Below are positions 23,993-33,903 of a DNA stretch of 39,104 nt, piece by piece. The DNA is from Lingula anatina. Lineage: Eukaryota > Brachiopoda > Lingulata > Lingulida > Lingulidae. Below the pieces are notes generated by a model that was given only the letters and a program-made list of their open reading frames with translations, did not search any database and was not told the DNA's origin. Positions within the stretch are counted from its first letter, which is position 1. Each line of letters begins with the position of its first letter. The stretch is taken from positions 382,205 through 421,308 of the forward strand of contig NW_019775635.1 in NCBI RefSeq assembly GCF_001039355.2, in the 5' to 3' direction. Made by a program: the position numbers and the translations under genes.

Positions 23993-25201
23993 AGGGATGG
24001 AAAAAGGTGGTATGGTAAGGGAAAGGCCACTTAGCAAAGGTACTGAAACACTGAAAAGTACTAAAGTTCATAATAAAAAAAACATGATATAGCAAGGTCA
24101 CATGCAGTACTAAATTGTATACTCCTAAGACTTTTAGTGATAGAAAAAGAGAGAGAGAAAGAAAAAAGAGAGGAGGAGTTCCATTAGATTAAAAGCTAGT
24201 TCTGGCGTGCAGACAAGGTTTAGCATTCACCACTGTTCACCTCCCTGCACTCTAACCGTGATAGCAGCTGTGCACGTTACAGGTAGAATGCCACGCGAGC
24301 TGGGCCCCGTGTTTTTCCTACGACCTTTTTACTGATGTTGATATGGTAACAGCACTGGTATATAGCTAACTGGCTTAATGGAGTTGCTTTCAAATTTGGC
24401 TCCATCTTGGCAGCAGGCCTTGGAACTTGTCTCTGCAGGATGTTTTTTATTTAGTTAAAGCAACACTCGTGCACATCCTCATTCGGTGCAGACGCACACA
24501 ATTTTGCCATGAACATTCTGAAAAGGGCAAGTTATCATTAAATATTCTTGTTATTCTATTATAAGAGTCCGTCTGTTTCACAATGGTGGCATACCTGTAT
24601 GGTCCCTGGTGTTCAAATCTCTCCAAACAGACTCTCCAGCACAGCTTAAGCCCTCATGTAATAGGTTGTTTTAGCGACATTGCATTGAATATCTGGACTT
24701 AAAGTTAACTTTTCTCTGTGCTTTGCTGCTGCCTTACATGAATGTAGTTGCTTTTGAATGCTCATGCTTGACACACTTTATGTATCCCCCCTCCCCCCTC
24801 CTATTTCTCTCCATCTCTCCCCTGCCAGGGCTGAATATGCACCATTCCAGCATTATCCCTCTGCCTCATGACCCTAGAAACACAGGAGAATCATACCCAT
24901 GGGGCTGTTATAAGGTGTTGCCATGGAGATGGCCACTGTCAGAGATAATACATTTCTTGTTTAAATATCTGGAGTGAGGCTCAGTATATCTCTGTATGCC
25001 AGGTATGTACAGAGTCCTGATGGATGAGACGTAATTTGTCGAGAATGGAATAAAAACAAAGATTTTCATTATGTTGGAAGGTTATGAATGATATTGTCGC
25101 GGATGTGAATATTTCATCTTGCTGTCAATGACTAAGGCATTCAAAGTCGACCACTAGTCTTTTGTAGGTATAATGTTTAGTAATTAATTAAAAGAGAGGT
25201 C

Positions 25202-25205
<4 letters not shown>

Positions 25206-25245
<40 letters not shown>
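25206..25245 (+). repeat. (GA)n microsatellite
   Basis: About 20 GA units, uninterrupted. Confidence 0.95.
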
Positions 25246-25249
<4 letters not shown>

Positions 25250-25378
25250 ATTTTTATCCTGAAACATTATCTTGCCAACAGGGGTGTCCTTTTTTTGTCA
25301 CCCAAGTATCCCAGCTGGTTGTAAAAAAAACATTGGGCATAAAATTAATATCTTTTTTTTTTTTTTTTTTTTTTTTTT

Positions 25379-25619
25379 NNNNNNNNNNNNNNNNNNNNNN
25401 NNNNNNNNNNNNNNNNNNNNNNNNNNNNNNNNNNNNNNNNNNNNNNNNNNNNNNNNNNNNNNNNNNNNNNNNNNNNNNNNNNNNNNNNNNNNNNNNNNNN
25501 NNNNNNNNNNNNNNNNNNNNNNNNNNNNNNNNNNNNNNNNNNNNNNNNNNNNNNNNNNNNNNNNNNNNNNNNNNNNNNNNNNNNNNNNNNNNNNNNNNNN
25601 NNNNNNNNNNNNNNNNNNN
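25379..25619. other. Assembly gap (241 N) inside a poly-T tract
   Basis: The left edge is 26 T (25353-25378) and the right edge is 26 T (25620-25645). The true content is unknown. The gap may only represent a collapsed or unreadable homopolymer or A/T-tailed repeat. Open frames drawn through it are meaningless. Confidence 0.98.
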
Positions 25620-26081
25620 TTTTTTTTTTTTTTTTTTTTTTTTTTCAATAATTCAGTTAGGTGATGGATGTATTTTCAGGTCATTAATTTTATCTGGCAG
25701 AGGAAACCAGAATCCAGCACTTTCAGTGTTGTTGTATAAATTCTGGAATACATTATTGATTAATGGTTTCAATGTACTGAGGGCAAATGGTACTCCTGAT
25801 GTTCAAGCAATAAGGATAACCAAATAGCCAAGGGATTTTCCTTCTAGATTCCAAGACGAAATGGGAAGAGTTGGTTGATATTAGTGTCAATTGTGAAATT
25901 ATGAAATTATCTTGAGAAAAAAAAAAGAAAGAACAGATGCTCAAGCTTTGTTTATTTTAAAAAGGGAGGAAATGTTGATAAGAGATTAATAACGTTCAGT
26001 TTTTATATGGATTGTGAAAGAGATGATAAATGGGAGTGATGAAAATGTCCACAGACCCCGAGATCAATATTCCTGTCAACG

Positions 26082-26125
26082 TGACGTCAAATTTGAAGGT
26101 GACCTTCACTTCTGAAGGTCATCAG
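26082..26125 (+). promoter_or_regulatory. CRE plus clustered AGGTCA-like palindromes
   Basis: TGACGTCA at 26082-26089, then GAAGGTGACCTTC (a 13-bp palindrome of AGGT/ACCT arms around one base), then GAAGGTCAT. This is a dense set of bZIP-type and nuclear-receptor-type motifs within 45 bp of an intron. Function is inference. Confidence 0.3.
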
Positions 26126-26777
26126 TTTGTCTCCGAATTTGAAAGGCCCCCAACCTGAACGTGAATGAATGCACAGATCAAAGTCTAGTATGGAGTTAGA
26201 TTTCAAGGTCATCAAGTACACCACACTGGCCTTGTTTTAGTTAGCTGTTTTCAACACCTTGTTTTTCTGCCAGTACACACGTTTTGCATTTGTGTGAAAA
26301 AAAATGTAAAGATTTGTGTGTGTACGGGCAGAAAAAAAAAGGTTTGGTTGTACCTTTAAAAGAAGGTTCAGTACTTTATTCAGCTGAAAAGAGGTGGAAT
26401 TTGTATTTGAAAAGAATAAAAAGAAAGGTGAGCTGTTGTGAGAATGAAAAGCATTTAAGTTAGGAAGGGCAAAAAAAAAAAAGAAAGAAAGAAAGTACCT
26501 ACAGTATGAAGGTAGAAAGTAGTCTGTTGTTTCTTTGTTATAATGCAACAGGAATCCCTGTCTGGGATCTTGAATAGAGCACTTGTTATATCGAGGGGGC
26601 TTCCCCTAAAAGGTGTGTCTGTAATGGGACTGTTTGATTGGTTGATTGTACCTGGAGGAGTGTCTGGCATTCTGTCCGTGTATTGGATAATGGAGAGAGG
26701 TGTGTTTTGTTTATTTATTGGTTGAGGGAAAACCGCAAAAAATGTCATCTGCTATAGACATGCATTTCATCATGGCT

Positions 26778-26781
<4 letters not shown>

Positions 26782-26816
<35 letters not shown>
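26782..26816 (+). repeat. (CT)n microsatellite
   Basis: About 17 CT units. Confidence 0.95.
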
Positions 26817-26819
<3 letters not shown>

Positions 26820-29242
26820 AATTGAATACAAGTTTTATAGATATAAATATTGAAGTGTTTGCCATGAACCATCTGATGTTTCTAATACCCCCCCTCCCCC
26901 CCCCCCAAAAAAAAAAAAGATAAAAAGCCTTCCTCCTGTGGTTGTCAGTGTTAATTGCTGCCCTTTACATCCTGCTCTCAGCCAGTTGTAGAGCTGTGTT
27001 ATTTTCAAGGCGGTAGTTTCGGTGGATTAACCAGGTGCTCAGATGTACTACCTGTATGACATTTCACTGCATTATTATAGCAGCAAAGATATGCCAGAAG
27101 TTTGCAAATTGACCCAGTTTTATAATCATCTGGTGGTACCCACAGCTTGAATAAGTTTCTGGTGAAGATTAAAAAGGTGCTGATATAGCAGCTAAAAAAA
27201 AAAAGAAAAGCAAAAAGAGAGTGTTCTGGTAATATTGGTATGATTTAAAGAAATGCTAATTGCTACTGTTGGCCTGGTACTTGCAGATATTTTTCATATA
27301 TACTCTGAAGTTGACTGTGCATAGCATCTTATTGCAGCAGTACAAATGTGATGGGCTTTGTCATTTAGTGTTTAATATTCCAGTGTGCGTGCGGCAAGTC
27401 GCGTACCAAAACTTTTTTTTTTGCTTGTCTATTTGTATTAATTGTCTTTGAAATATTCACGAAGGTGCTTGTAGAATGGGTTTTCTATATTATTTTCAGG
27501 CAGAGACTTTGACTAGAAGCCAATAGTGTTAACTGTAGAGTTATCCTTTGATTACATGAATGCACATGTTGATGCATGCATACACGTACGTTGCACATGT
27601 TCTGTACGAAGGATTACCAAGTTTCTTTTGGTACAACATTTATAAATATTAAATATGATAATTTTGATTTTCAGCATTTTGTTTTACATAGAGTTACTGC
27701 TGGCAAATTTTTTTTAAAAAAAGTGTACGAACACCATGTACAGTGACGTGACAAAAATACACTGACAGCCAACAATGACAATGTGCGAAATCAGTGAATT
27801 GAGATGGCATGTCTGTAAAAATGAGATATTTTGTATTACATGTTTTATGCATGAATGCTAAATGTTTGTCTGTGTGGAAAGATGTCTTGTGCACAGTGTG
27901 TCTGAGTGCATGTGAAAAACTGTGAAATGAACTTGTTTGTGATTTTCTTATTGTAAAGTTTCAACTGGGTCATTTCACAAAAAAGTAAAGGCTTCAGTCA
28001 CACTTTTTTTGCAATAATTGTGGACATGCACTGTTACTTTCATCGATTCATATTATAGTACTGCCCAATATGGAAAGAGAGCAATAATTGAAATAATATA
28101 AAACAGTTAAACAAAATATTACCCAACGTGTGTTACAGACACAATTCAAATGTTCACTTTTGGTGGAATGATCCGGTTAAGACATTTTGAAGTGTCCAGC
28201 AGCATCATCAGCAGCAATATCAATCAAGATTCAAATCTTAAATCATTTTAACAAAAACTGATATACTTCACTCCTATGATTAGGCAAAACTGAAAACAAA
28301 GTGCTGCTCAATAAATATGTACAGTACTTGTATCATTTTGTTAGACTACATGGTCGCTTGTTTAATTCTTCAAATCAGGTGATCATGAGTCAGCTTGAGT
28401 TCACCATTTATGCTTCACAAATTTTGACCATAACAAATTTATAGATAAATGGATTTATTTTGTAAAAAAAATTCTTATGTACAAATGTATTTGATATATC
28501 TCAAATTTTTTTGGTCAGATGTTTGTGAAATTTCCATGAAATGTGTAATTTAAAGGGGAAACATTGAGTTGAAATTGTTGATTAAATCTTTGTCACATAA
28601 TTGCAGAACCTGTACCGTATATTTATTGTTTGATGATCAGTGTTCATCCATACAGGCAAATTCAACCCTAGCTACATTTAAAGCTGTGCCAATGGCAGTA
28701 GTGCTATAGCTACGACATAATGCATATTTAAGCACCTGCATTAAGTCACGGGTGAATCATCACAATATTGACTTAAGGAACAGCTTTTATCAAAGGAACA
28801 ATCTGATATATAATTATATGCATCAGGTGTTGTGCTCGAATATGGAACGGACATCAAAGTAATTGGCCACCATTTTCTGATCCAAAAGATTTTTTTTGGA
28901 GAGCATCACTGCTGTTTTGAGGAATGGCAAATAGTGCTGTGGCAGCACGGTTTTAGACGTAACAAACTGCACGGTTGTCATGGCAATGGGTGCCCACGCA
29001 TTGAGACTACTTTGCTTGACATTCTCTGGGTAGGAAAGACCACCATTTTCCTGATACCTTGTTACATTGTTGCAAGGGAGTCAGAAGCAAAGACAGTGCG
29101 CCTTGTTTTTTACAAGAGCATTAGAAAAAGGATCAAACTTCAACAGCTAAAACTGTTCCAGAGATGACCCTGAAACTGTAACCATATTGGAAAGTAATTG
29201 CAAGGGAGAAATAGCCGTCTGTGTTCAGTTCCTTCCTGCCAG

Positions 29243-29827
29243 AAACAGGTGCTCCCAAAACTGTCATGGAGGACAGATCTGCCAGGTTAGCGCCAGTTCA
29301 TCTGGGCACAACACCCCCTAGGGAGCAGTATATATCAGGTGCCATGTCTGGACTCCAGCAAGTTAAGGGGGAGTCTGTCCCGGGGAGTGGACCCCAACAA
29401 CACCATAATGCCACTCCTGCAAAAGATGGAGAGGCTTTCGTCAATGTTAAACCACTGGCCCAAGACTCGCCAGGAAAAAGGAGAGGACTTACGTTGCCGA
29501 AAGATAGGCCATTTTTGCCACACCAGTATCTCTCCTTGACCTCATTACCTGCAACCCCGCCAAGGTCGCCGAGGCTGGGCCATTGCTCCTCTCAAAAATC
29601 TTGGACCACTTCACTCACTGTTGACTGCGGGGGATCAGGGCCAAGCTCCCCGAAAGACCAGTGCTCCCCCAAGCGGCTTTTGTTGTTGAATGCACTGAAC
29701 ATAAGTCCACCACATAGCGAGAGCAACAGTCCCTCACCAACTTCGGGGAGAAATTCGCCCAAAGAGACGAGAAGCAAAGGGATTAATTCCCCTAAGAGTC
29801 GTTTTCACTTCAAGTATAACTGGAGGT
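29243..29827 (+). CDS. PRKAG2: E6: 195-codon Ser/Pro-rich common exon of the AMPK gamma gene
   Basis: An internal exon of 585 nt between CCTTCCTGCCAG and a strong donor GGAGGT|GTAAGT, phase 1 at both ends. It encodes a disordered, proline-directed-kinase-rich region: TTPPR, DSPGK, ATPPRSPRL, SSPKD, CSPKR, ISPPH, NSPSP, NSPKE, NSPKS, ending RFHFKYNWR. This matches the S/P-rich N-terminal extension expected of gamma-2-type subunits, upstream of the CBS domains, which in vertebrates is linked to localisation and regulation. It accepts the phase-1 ends of both E4 and E5, so it is where alternative N-termini converge. In-frame ATGs at 29266 and 29344 could serve shorter isoforms. The frame reads on past the donor to a stop at 29848-29850, consistent with intron. 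Confidence 0.8.
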
Positions 29828-30576
29828 GTAAGTCTGTAAAGGGTCTTTAGTTTATGTCACATTTGAAAAGGTAATTTGATAGCATTTTAACTCCCATCTT
29901 AATAGAAATTGATGTAGCTGATTGGTTTAGTTCTTTTATGGAAAAAATAAAAGATTTGATTTCATACAATGGGTGACATTTAGAAAAATACCAATGAAAT
30001 TGAATATGACAGTCATCCCATGGAAGTACCCCATTGAATGTGAGATAGAGGTTAGACAAAGAAATATGGAAATAAAAGCATCCATGTGCTATTACCTTTG
30101 AGTGCAGCTGATGTAACGACAAACCTTATCACATTAAACAGTTCATTTTGCCAAGCCACTGAGCTATGGATCTAGGTAAAGCAGGAAGCTGGCATATTGC
30201 AGCATCAATTTCAGGAAGTTAGCTTATTGCAGCACCAATTTGTGAGTGATGAGTTTTTGTTATGTGTTTGACTTCTAATGCAGCTGGCCTAGTGCCATGT
30301 GTATAACATGGCCAGCTGGTACCATGACTGAGATCTTATTTTGTAGGAATTGGCACTTAAAATGCAGGCTGCAACAAATGTTGCCATGTACTACGTATTC
30401 TGTGTAACAGTCATATTGTGACTGGTTAATAAGTAAATGGTTCCATAACTGCGCTGTTGCTGTTGTTGTTGCTGCTGCTGATGCTGTTTTATTGTCATTA
30501 ATGTAAATGTGAACAATTGTTGCAAATGATGTGATTTGTATGAGAGTGCTTGTTTGTCTTCGTTTGAATATTTGTT

Positions 30577-30642
<66 letters not shown>

Positions 30643-30803
30643 TGAATGATAAACAATACTTGTTGGTCTTAAATACTCTTACTATTTTTTATTAATGTGA
30701 AGTGAAAATATTAGGGTAAAAATTGTATTATTTGCTGGAATAGATATGGGTGATTTAATCTTCACATATTTAAATGATGACAGCGCCCTCTATCCTTTTG
30801 TAG
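29828..30803 (+). other. Intron E6-E7 with (TA)n and 30-bp tandem repeat
   Basis: It has a 30-bp unit repeated twice (30182-30241, GGAAG..TATTGCAGCA), a CTG/GTT triplet tract near 30454-30486 and (TA)n at 30583-30639. No exon other than the flanking ones. Confidence 0.6.
30583..30639 (+). repeat. (TA)n microsatellite, about 57 bp
   Basis: Uninterrupted TA dinucleotides, likely unstable in length. Confidence 0.95.
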
Positions 30804-30952
30804 CTATATCACTAAAGAACTACACAGGGCTTGAGGCCAGCAGAGTGCCAGGGAACAATGCGGGCGCGGTTCATGGGCGGAGGTCACTCAGCGGCTCCGT
30901 CAGCCTGGACAGCACGGGCGGACAGAGGCTCCATGTACATAGCCCTAAACGG
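30804..30952 (+). CDS. PRKAG2: E7: linker exon of the AMPK gamma gene
   Basis: 149 nt after CTATCCTTTTGTAG, ending CTAAACGG|GTGAGT. It enters in phase 1 (T+CT gives Ser) and leaves in phase 0. It encodes ISLKNYTGLEASRVPGNN, then GRRSLSGSVSLDS and HVHSPKR. RRSLSGSVS holds basophilic (R-x-x-S) phosphorylation-type sites, and HSPK is another proline-directed site. It connects the S/P-rich region to the acidic pre-CBS exon. The splice sites are strong on both sides and the phases fit, so it is very likely real; no homologous vertebrate exon is claimed. Confidence 0.75.
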
Positions 30953-31146
30953 GTGAGTGTAGTAAGTGAAAAACATATTTAAGGAGTTGTAAGCTAGACG
31001 TGAAGTGGAGTCACGTGTGCTGTGGGTTTCTCGTGGCTTGAGGAAACATTGTGTGAAGTCCATCACACCATGAATTTCTTAAAGAACAGAGGTACAGTTT
31101 CACAAAAGTATGAAAGACTTACAGTTGGTCTTGTTTTAAAGACTGC

Positions 31147-31321
31147 TTTGATTTTGTATTAATACAAATCATTAGACTATAATGATGATCTACTGTTGAA
31201 ATTTATAAAACCAAAGCCATTTCTTCTTTTTCATTTTGATTTTGCTTTAGTACAAAGCATTAGACTGAAATGATGATAACAGTGGAATTTCTTAAAGCTT
31301 GAGCCATTTCTTTCTTTTCAT
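31147..31321 (+). repeat. Imperfect 88-bp tandem duplication
   Basis: Both copies carry TTTGATTTTG, TACAAA.CATTAGACT, AATGATGAT and GCCATTTCTT. They are clearly diverged, hence older than the neighbouring 36-bp repeat. Confidence 0.8.
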
Positions 31322-31481
31322 TGAGAAAAAGATGCTATGGCAACTAATATGCTTCATTTTTAATATTGCACTACCACTAGTACATTTGGTTGATTCTTGA
31401 ACATAGACTTTTGTTTTTGGCCTCCATGTTAAGACCGGTGTTCAGATCCAAGTTTATTTGTGAAACTGGTCCCATATATAT

Positions 31482-31552
31482 ACTGCAGCAACTAGTTTGT
31501 CTGCAAAAAAAAAAGTCACTGCAGCAACTAGTTTGTCTGCAAAAAAAAAGTC
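31482..31552 (+). repeat. 36-bp tandem duplication
   Basis: Two copies of ACTGCAGCAACTAG..., identical except for one A in the A run. Confidence 0.9.
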
Positions 31553-32610
31553 ACTGCCTTGTACCTCTGGCTGCACACTACGTGTTCATCCTGTTGGACT
31601 GCTTGGATCGTGCACTCTTCACTAGGTTAAAGGAATGAATTCATTATGGTAGAAAAATGTGCATTTCACATGAACCTTGGTGACTTGCATTCTTCCTATA
31701 TTACAAGGAGTTAGGGTCATGCGTTTCATCCTACTATCATGACATGTTCTATTCGACAGAAGCTAATACTTGGTACTAGTGGAAGACTGCATTCCCATTA
31801 ACCCATCGTACTAGCTGGATTGATCTAATTTTGCTTCTCACCCAAGTGCTTACTTGTAATCAGCTTAATTGTCTGGCACCTCCCCTTGAGTAACTAGAAG
31901 GTAATAGACTATCATTAATTACCCTCTAGCAGCTTGAATAGGCATGCCAGACATTTAAGCCGCTTACACTGAATGCGATTTAGTAAGAGTGAGATAGATC
32001 CAGGTAGTGCAGTAGGTTTATAGGAACTCTCCCTAAGCCAACAAAGGCAAAAGTCTCTCTCTTGCACTTCTGGTGAAGCGCTTCAAAAGATTCTCTTCTG
32101 CCATAAACTTTATTCTGTTGAAGTGTTGATTAGAAAAGTGTGGTTTAAAATTGTTTTAAAAGAAAATCTACCTATTCATTTTTGATCTTTATATATTGTT
32201 ATATAATTATCAATTTATGCATACCAGTTTCATTTGCATTTTGTAAGTGGTAAATCTGTTTTACTTTTTGCTGAGTTTACTTTAGCAGTGGCAAGGATTT
32301 CAAATGAACAGACAACATTCTGACCTCAAGTGCAGTTTGTTATTATTGTAGCAAATATAGATGCCCTGATATGACCTGTGTAGAAAAGCTGATATTTTTG
32401 TAACCCCTTCCTGGAGATAATGGTATTGATTTATAATGTATTAGTGGAGCATCTCTTTTTTTTTAATGAAAAATACGAATGCCATTTAAATGTCCCCGTG
32501 TCTAGTGATGTATGGTAGTTGATTAAAACTTCAAACAAAACTGAAAAGGAAAATTCTCAATGCATTTTTTTTTTTGACAGATTGAAAACATGCTTTTCTA
32601 CTTCTTTCAG

Positions 32611-32659
32611 CACTATAGTGTTGATGATACCATTGAACCAATGGAAATGGGAGAAGAGG
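32611..32659 (+). CDS. PRKAG2: E8 (copy 1): acidic pre-CBS exon of AMPK gamma
   Basis: 49 nt, acceptor TTCTTTCAG, donor GAAGAGG|GTAAGT; phase 0 in, phase 1 out. It encodes HYSVDDTIEPMEMGEE plus one base, an acidic segment just before the first CBS repeat, comparable in position to the acidic stretch that precedes FMRSHKCYD in vertebrate gamma-2. A second copy at 35812 differs by one silent base (GTT/GTC, Val). Confidence 0.85.
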
Positions 32660-33249
32660 GTAAGTGCGGGTACAAAGCTAGTGATTGGTAGAAAGATGAC
32701 CATTTAGTGATATTTAGTATATTTTAAACAATTTAGAGAGTTTTTTAGTCTTCATATAGACTTTGGAAGCATATGCTATAATTCTACATAACCTTGGTCA
32801 CATTTTCACCATGTTTTCATTTACTACTGGAAATCCACTCGGAGAGTGCAGGCCTTTGCTGAGGCAGCTCATTCCTCATTACCAATTAAAATTATGTTAA
32901 TGGACCACCACCATAATGTATTTGGTGGTAAGTTAGCTCATACCTGGCCTATCCTGAAAATTTTATCATAATTTTTTTACAACTTATTGTTAATTTACAA
33001 ACCAACAAAGGTGAAAGCATAACCTTCTTGACGGAGGTGCCAATTGTGAACTCTGTACAGGTAAAACAGGTGTCTGTATGTCACTTCTGCCTGTTATGTA
33101 ATGACTGATGACGGTGGCAGCAGTGGTTAAAATGACAGTGATGGATGACCCTACGACAGGGATGCACAGATTACACAATACGCAGCCATTGAGAGATGAA
33201 ATGGAGTTCTTCATTTTGTTTTTTGTTTTTTTTTTGTTTTTTTCTGTAG
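32660..33249 (+). other. Intron E8-E9 (copy 1)
   Basis: 590 nt, no exon, ending in a long T-rich tract before TTCTGTAG. Minus-strand open frames here are incidental. Confidence 0.7.
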
Positions 33250-33347
33250 ACGAAGAGATGAATTTTGCTTCCTTCATGAGAGCTCACAAGTGCTACGACC
33301 TAATTCCCACCAGTTCCAAACTTGTGGTCTTTGACACACAGCTGGGC
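33250..33347 (+). CDS. PRKAG2: E9 (copy 1): start of CBS-1 of AMPK gamma
   Basis: 98 nt after TTTTTCTGTAG, ending CTGGGC|GTAAGT; phase 1 in (G+AC, Asp), phase 0 out. It encodes [16 protein letters not shown] then [16 protein letters not shown]. FMRxHKCYD and [11 protein letters not shown] are hallmark, near-invariant gamma-subunit motifs that open the first CBS repeat. The copy at 36459 is identical over all 98 nt. Confidence 0.95.
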
Positions 33348-33762
33348 GTAAGTAGGGAGGAGAATGGCCTTAAAGTATCCACTTCACATTTTGACTTGTG
33401 TGGTTTATGCAATACTGATTACATTATTGTAGTAAGACACACTGAATTGATAACGGCATAGTCGGGCAATTAGCCATTTATGCAAAGTGTTGTATAAAGC
33501 AAGTTGGCTTCTACAAACTTGTTGCATTGTCTTTGTGAAGGTATATCAATGTCAGTTATATTAGATTTCCAAAGGGTAGAAGTTCCTGTATTGAATCAAA
33601 AACTAGTACTACATACACTTGATTGTATGAAATAGTTACTATTGTCCTGGATTCAGAGCCTCTTATGTAAGCAGTCAGCAACAAATCCACAATGTAAGAA
33701 CACAATTATTTTACCACTAGGTCATCAGCATTTCACTGTTGAGAATTTTGTTGTTTCTGCAG
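33348..33762 (+). other. Intron E9-E10 (copy 1)
   Basis: 415 nt, no feature of note. Confidence 0.7.
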
Positions 33763-33903
33763 GTAAAGAAGGCGTTCTTTGCCCTGGTTTACAATGGTGT
33801 CAGGGCGGCGCCGCTGTGGGACAGCTCGAAGCAGGACTACGTGGGCATGCTGACCATTACAGATTTCATCAATATTCTACAGAAATACTACAAATCACCA
33901 CTG
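33763..33903 (+). CDS. PRKAG2: E10 (copy 1): core of CBS-1 of AMPK gamma
   Basis: 141 nt (47 codons), phase 0 at both ends, acceptor TTGTTTCTGCAG, donor CCACTG|GTACGT. It encodes [19 protein letters not shown], then [20 protein letters not shown] and QKYYKSPL. In NGVRAAPLW the Arg (exon residue 14) corresponds to the nucleotide-phosphate-contacting Arg that is human gamma-2 R302 (R302Q causes glycogen-storage cardiomyopathy, established knowledge). The Asp of TITDF (exon residue 34) is the conserved CBS ribose-binding Asp. Both are intact, so this CBS repeat looks functional. The vertebrate sequence continues VQIYELEEHK, which is not in the window. Confidence 0.97.

Larger units (their letters stand above)
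17963..29242 (+). other. Long intron before the common region
   Basis: An 11.3-kb intron with no supported exon. Contents include AAGGTCA half-site groups near 19680 and 21105-21121, a 19-base G run at 23974-23992, (GA)n at 25206-25245, an assembly gap at 25379-25619, a CRE and AGGTGACCT palindrome near 26082-26125, (CT)n at 26782-26816 and a C-then-A run at 26888-26918. Open frames of 60-110 codons occur but lack splice logic or recognisable protein character. It ends with the acceptor TTCCTTCCTGCCAG. Confidence 0.5.
30953..32610 (+). other. Intron E7-E8 with local tandem duplications
   Basis: It contains an imperfect 88-bp tandem pair (31147-31321) and a 36-bp tandem pair (31482-31552). 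No further exon was seen. It ends with CTACTTCTTTCAG. The 3-kb duplication described separately begins inside it at 32576. Confidence 0.6.

Noticed and set aside
25204-25827. 207-codon open frame crossing the N gap
   Set aside because: Exists only because Ns lack stops; ends are (GA)n and poly-T translation.
28832-29167. 111-codon open frame from a GTG just before E6
   Set aside because: It has no ATG start, an atypical composition (many H, C, W, K), and no donor linking it to E6. It could be leader sequence but is not supported as coding.
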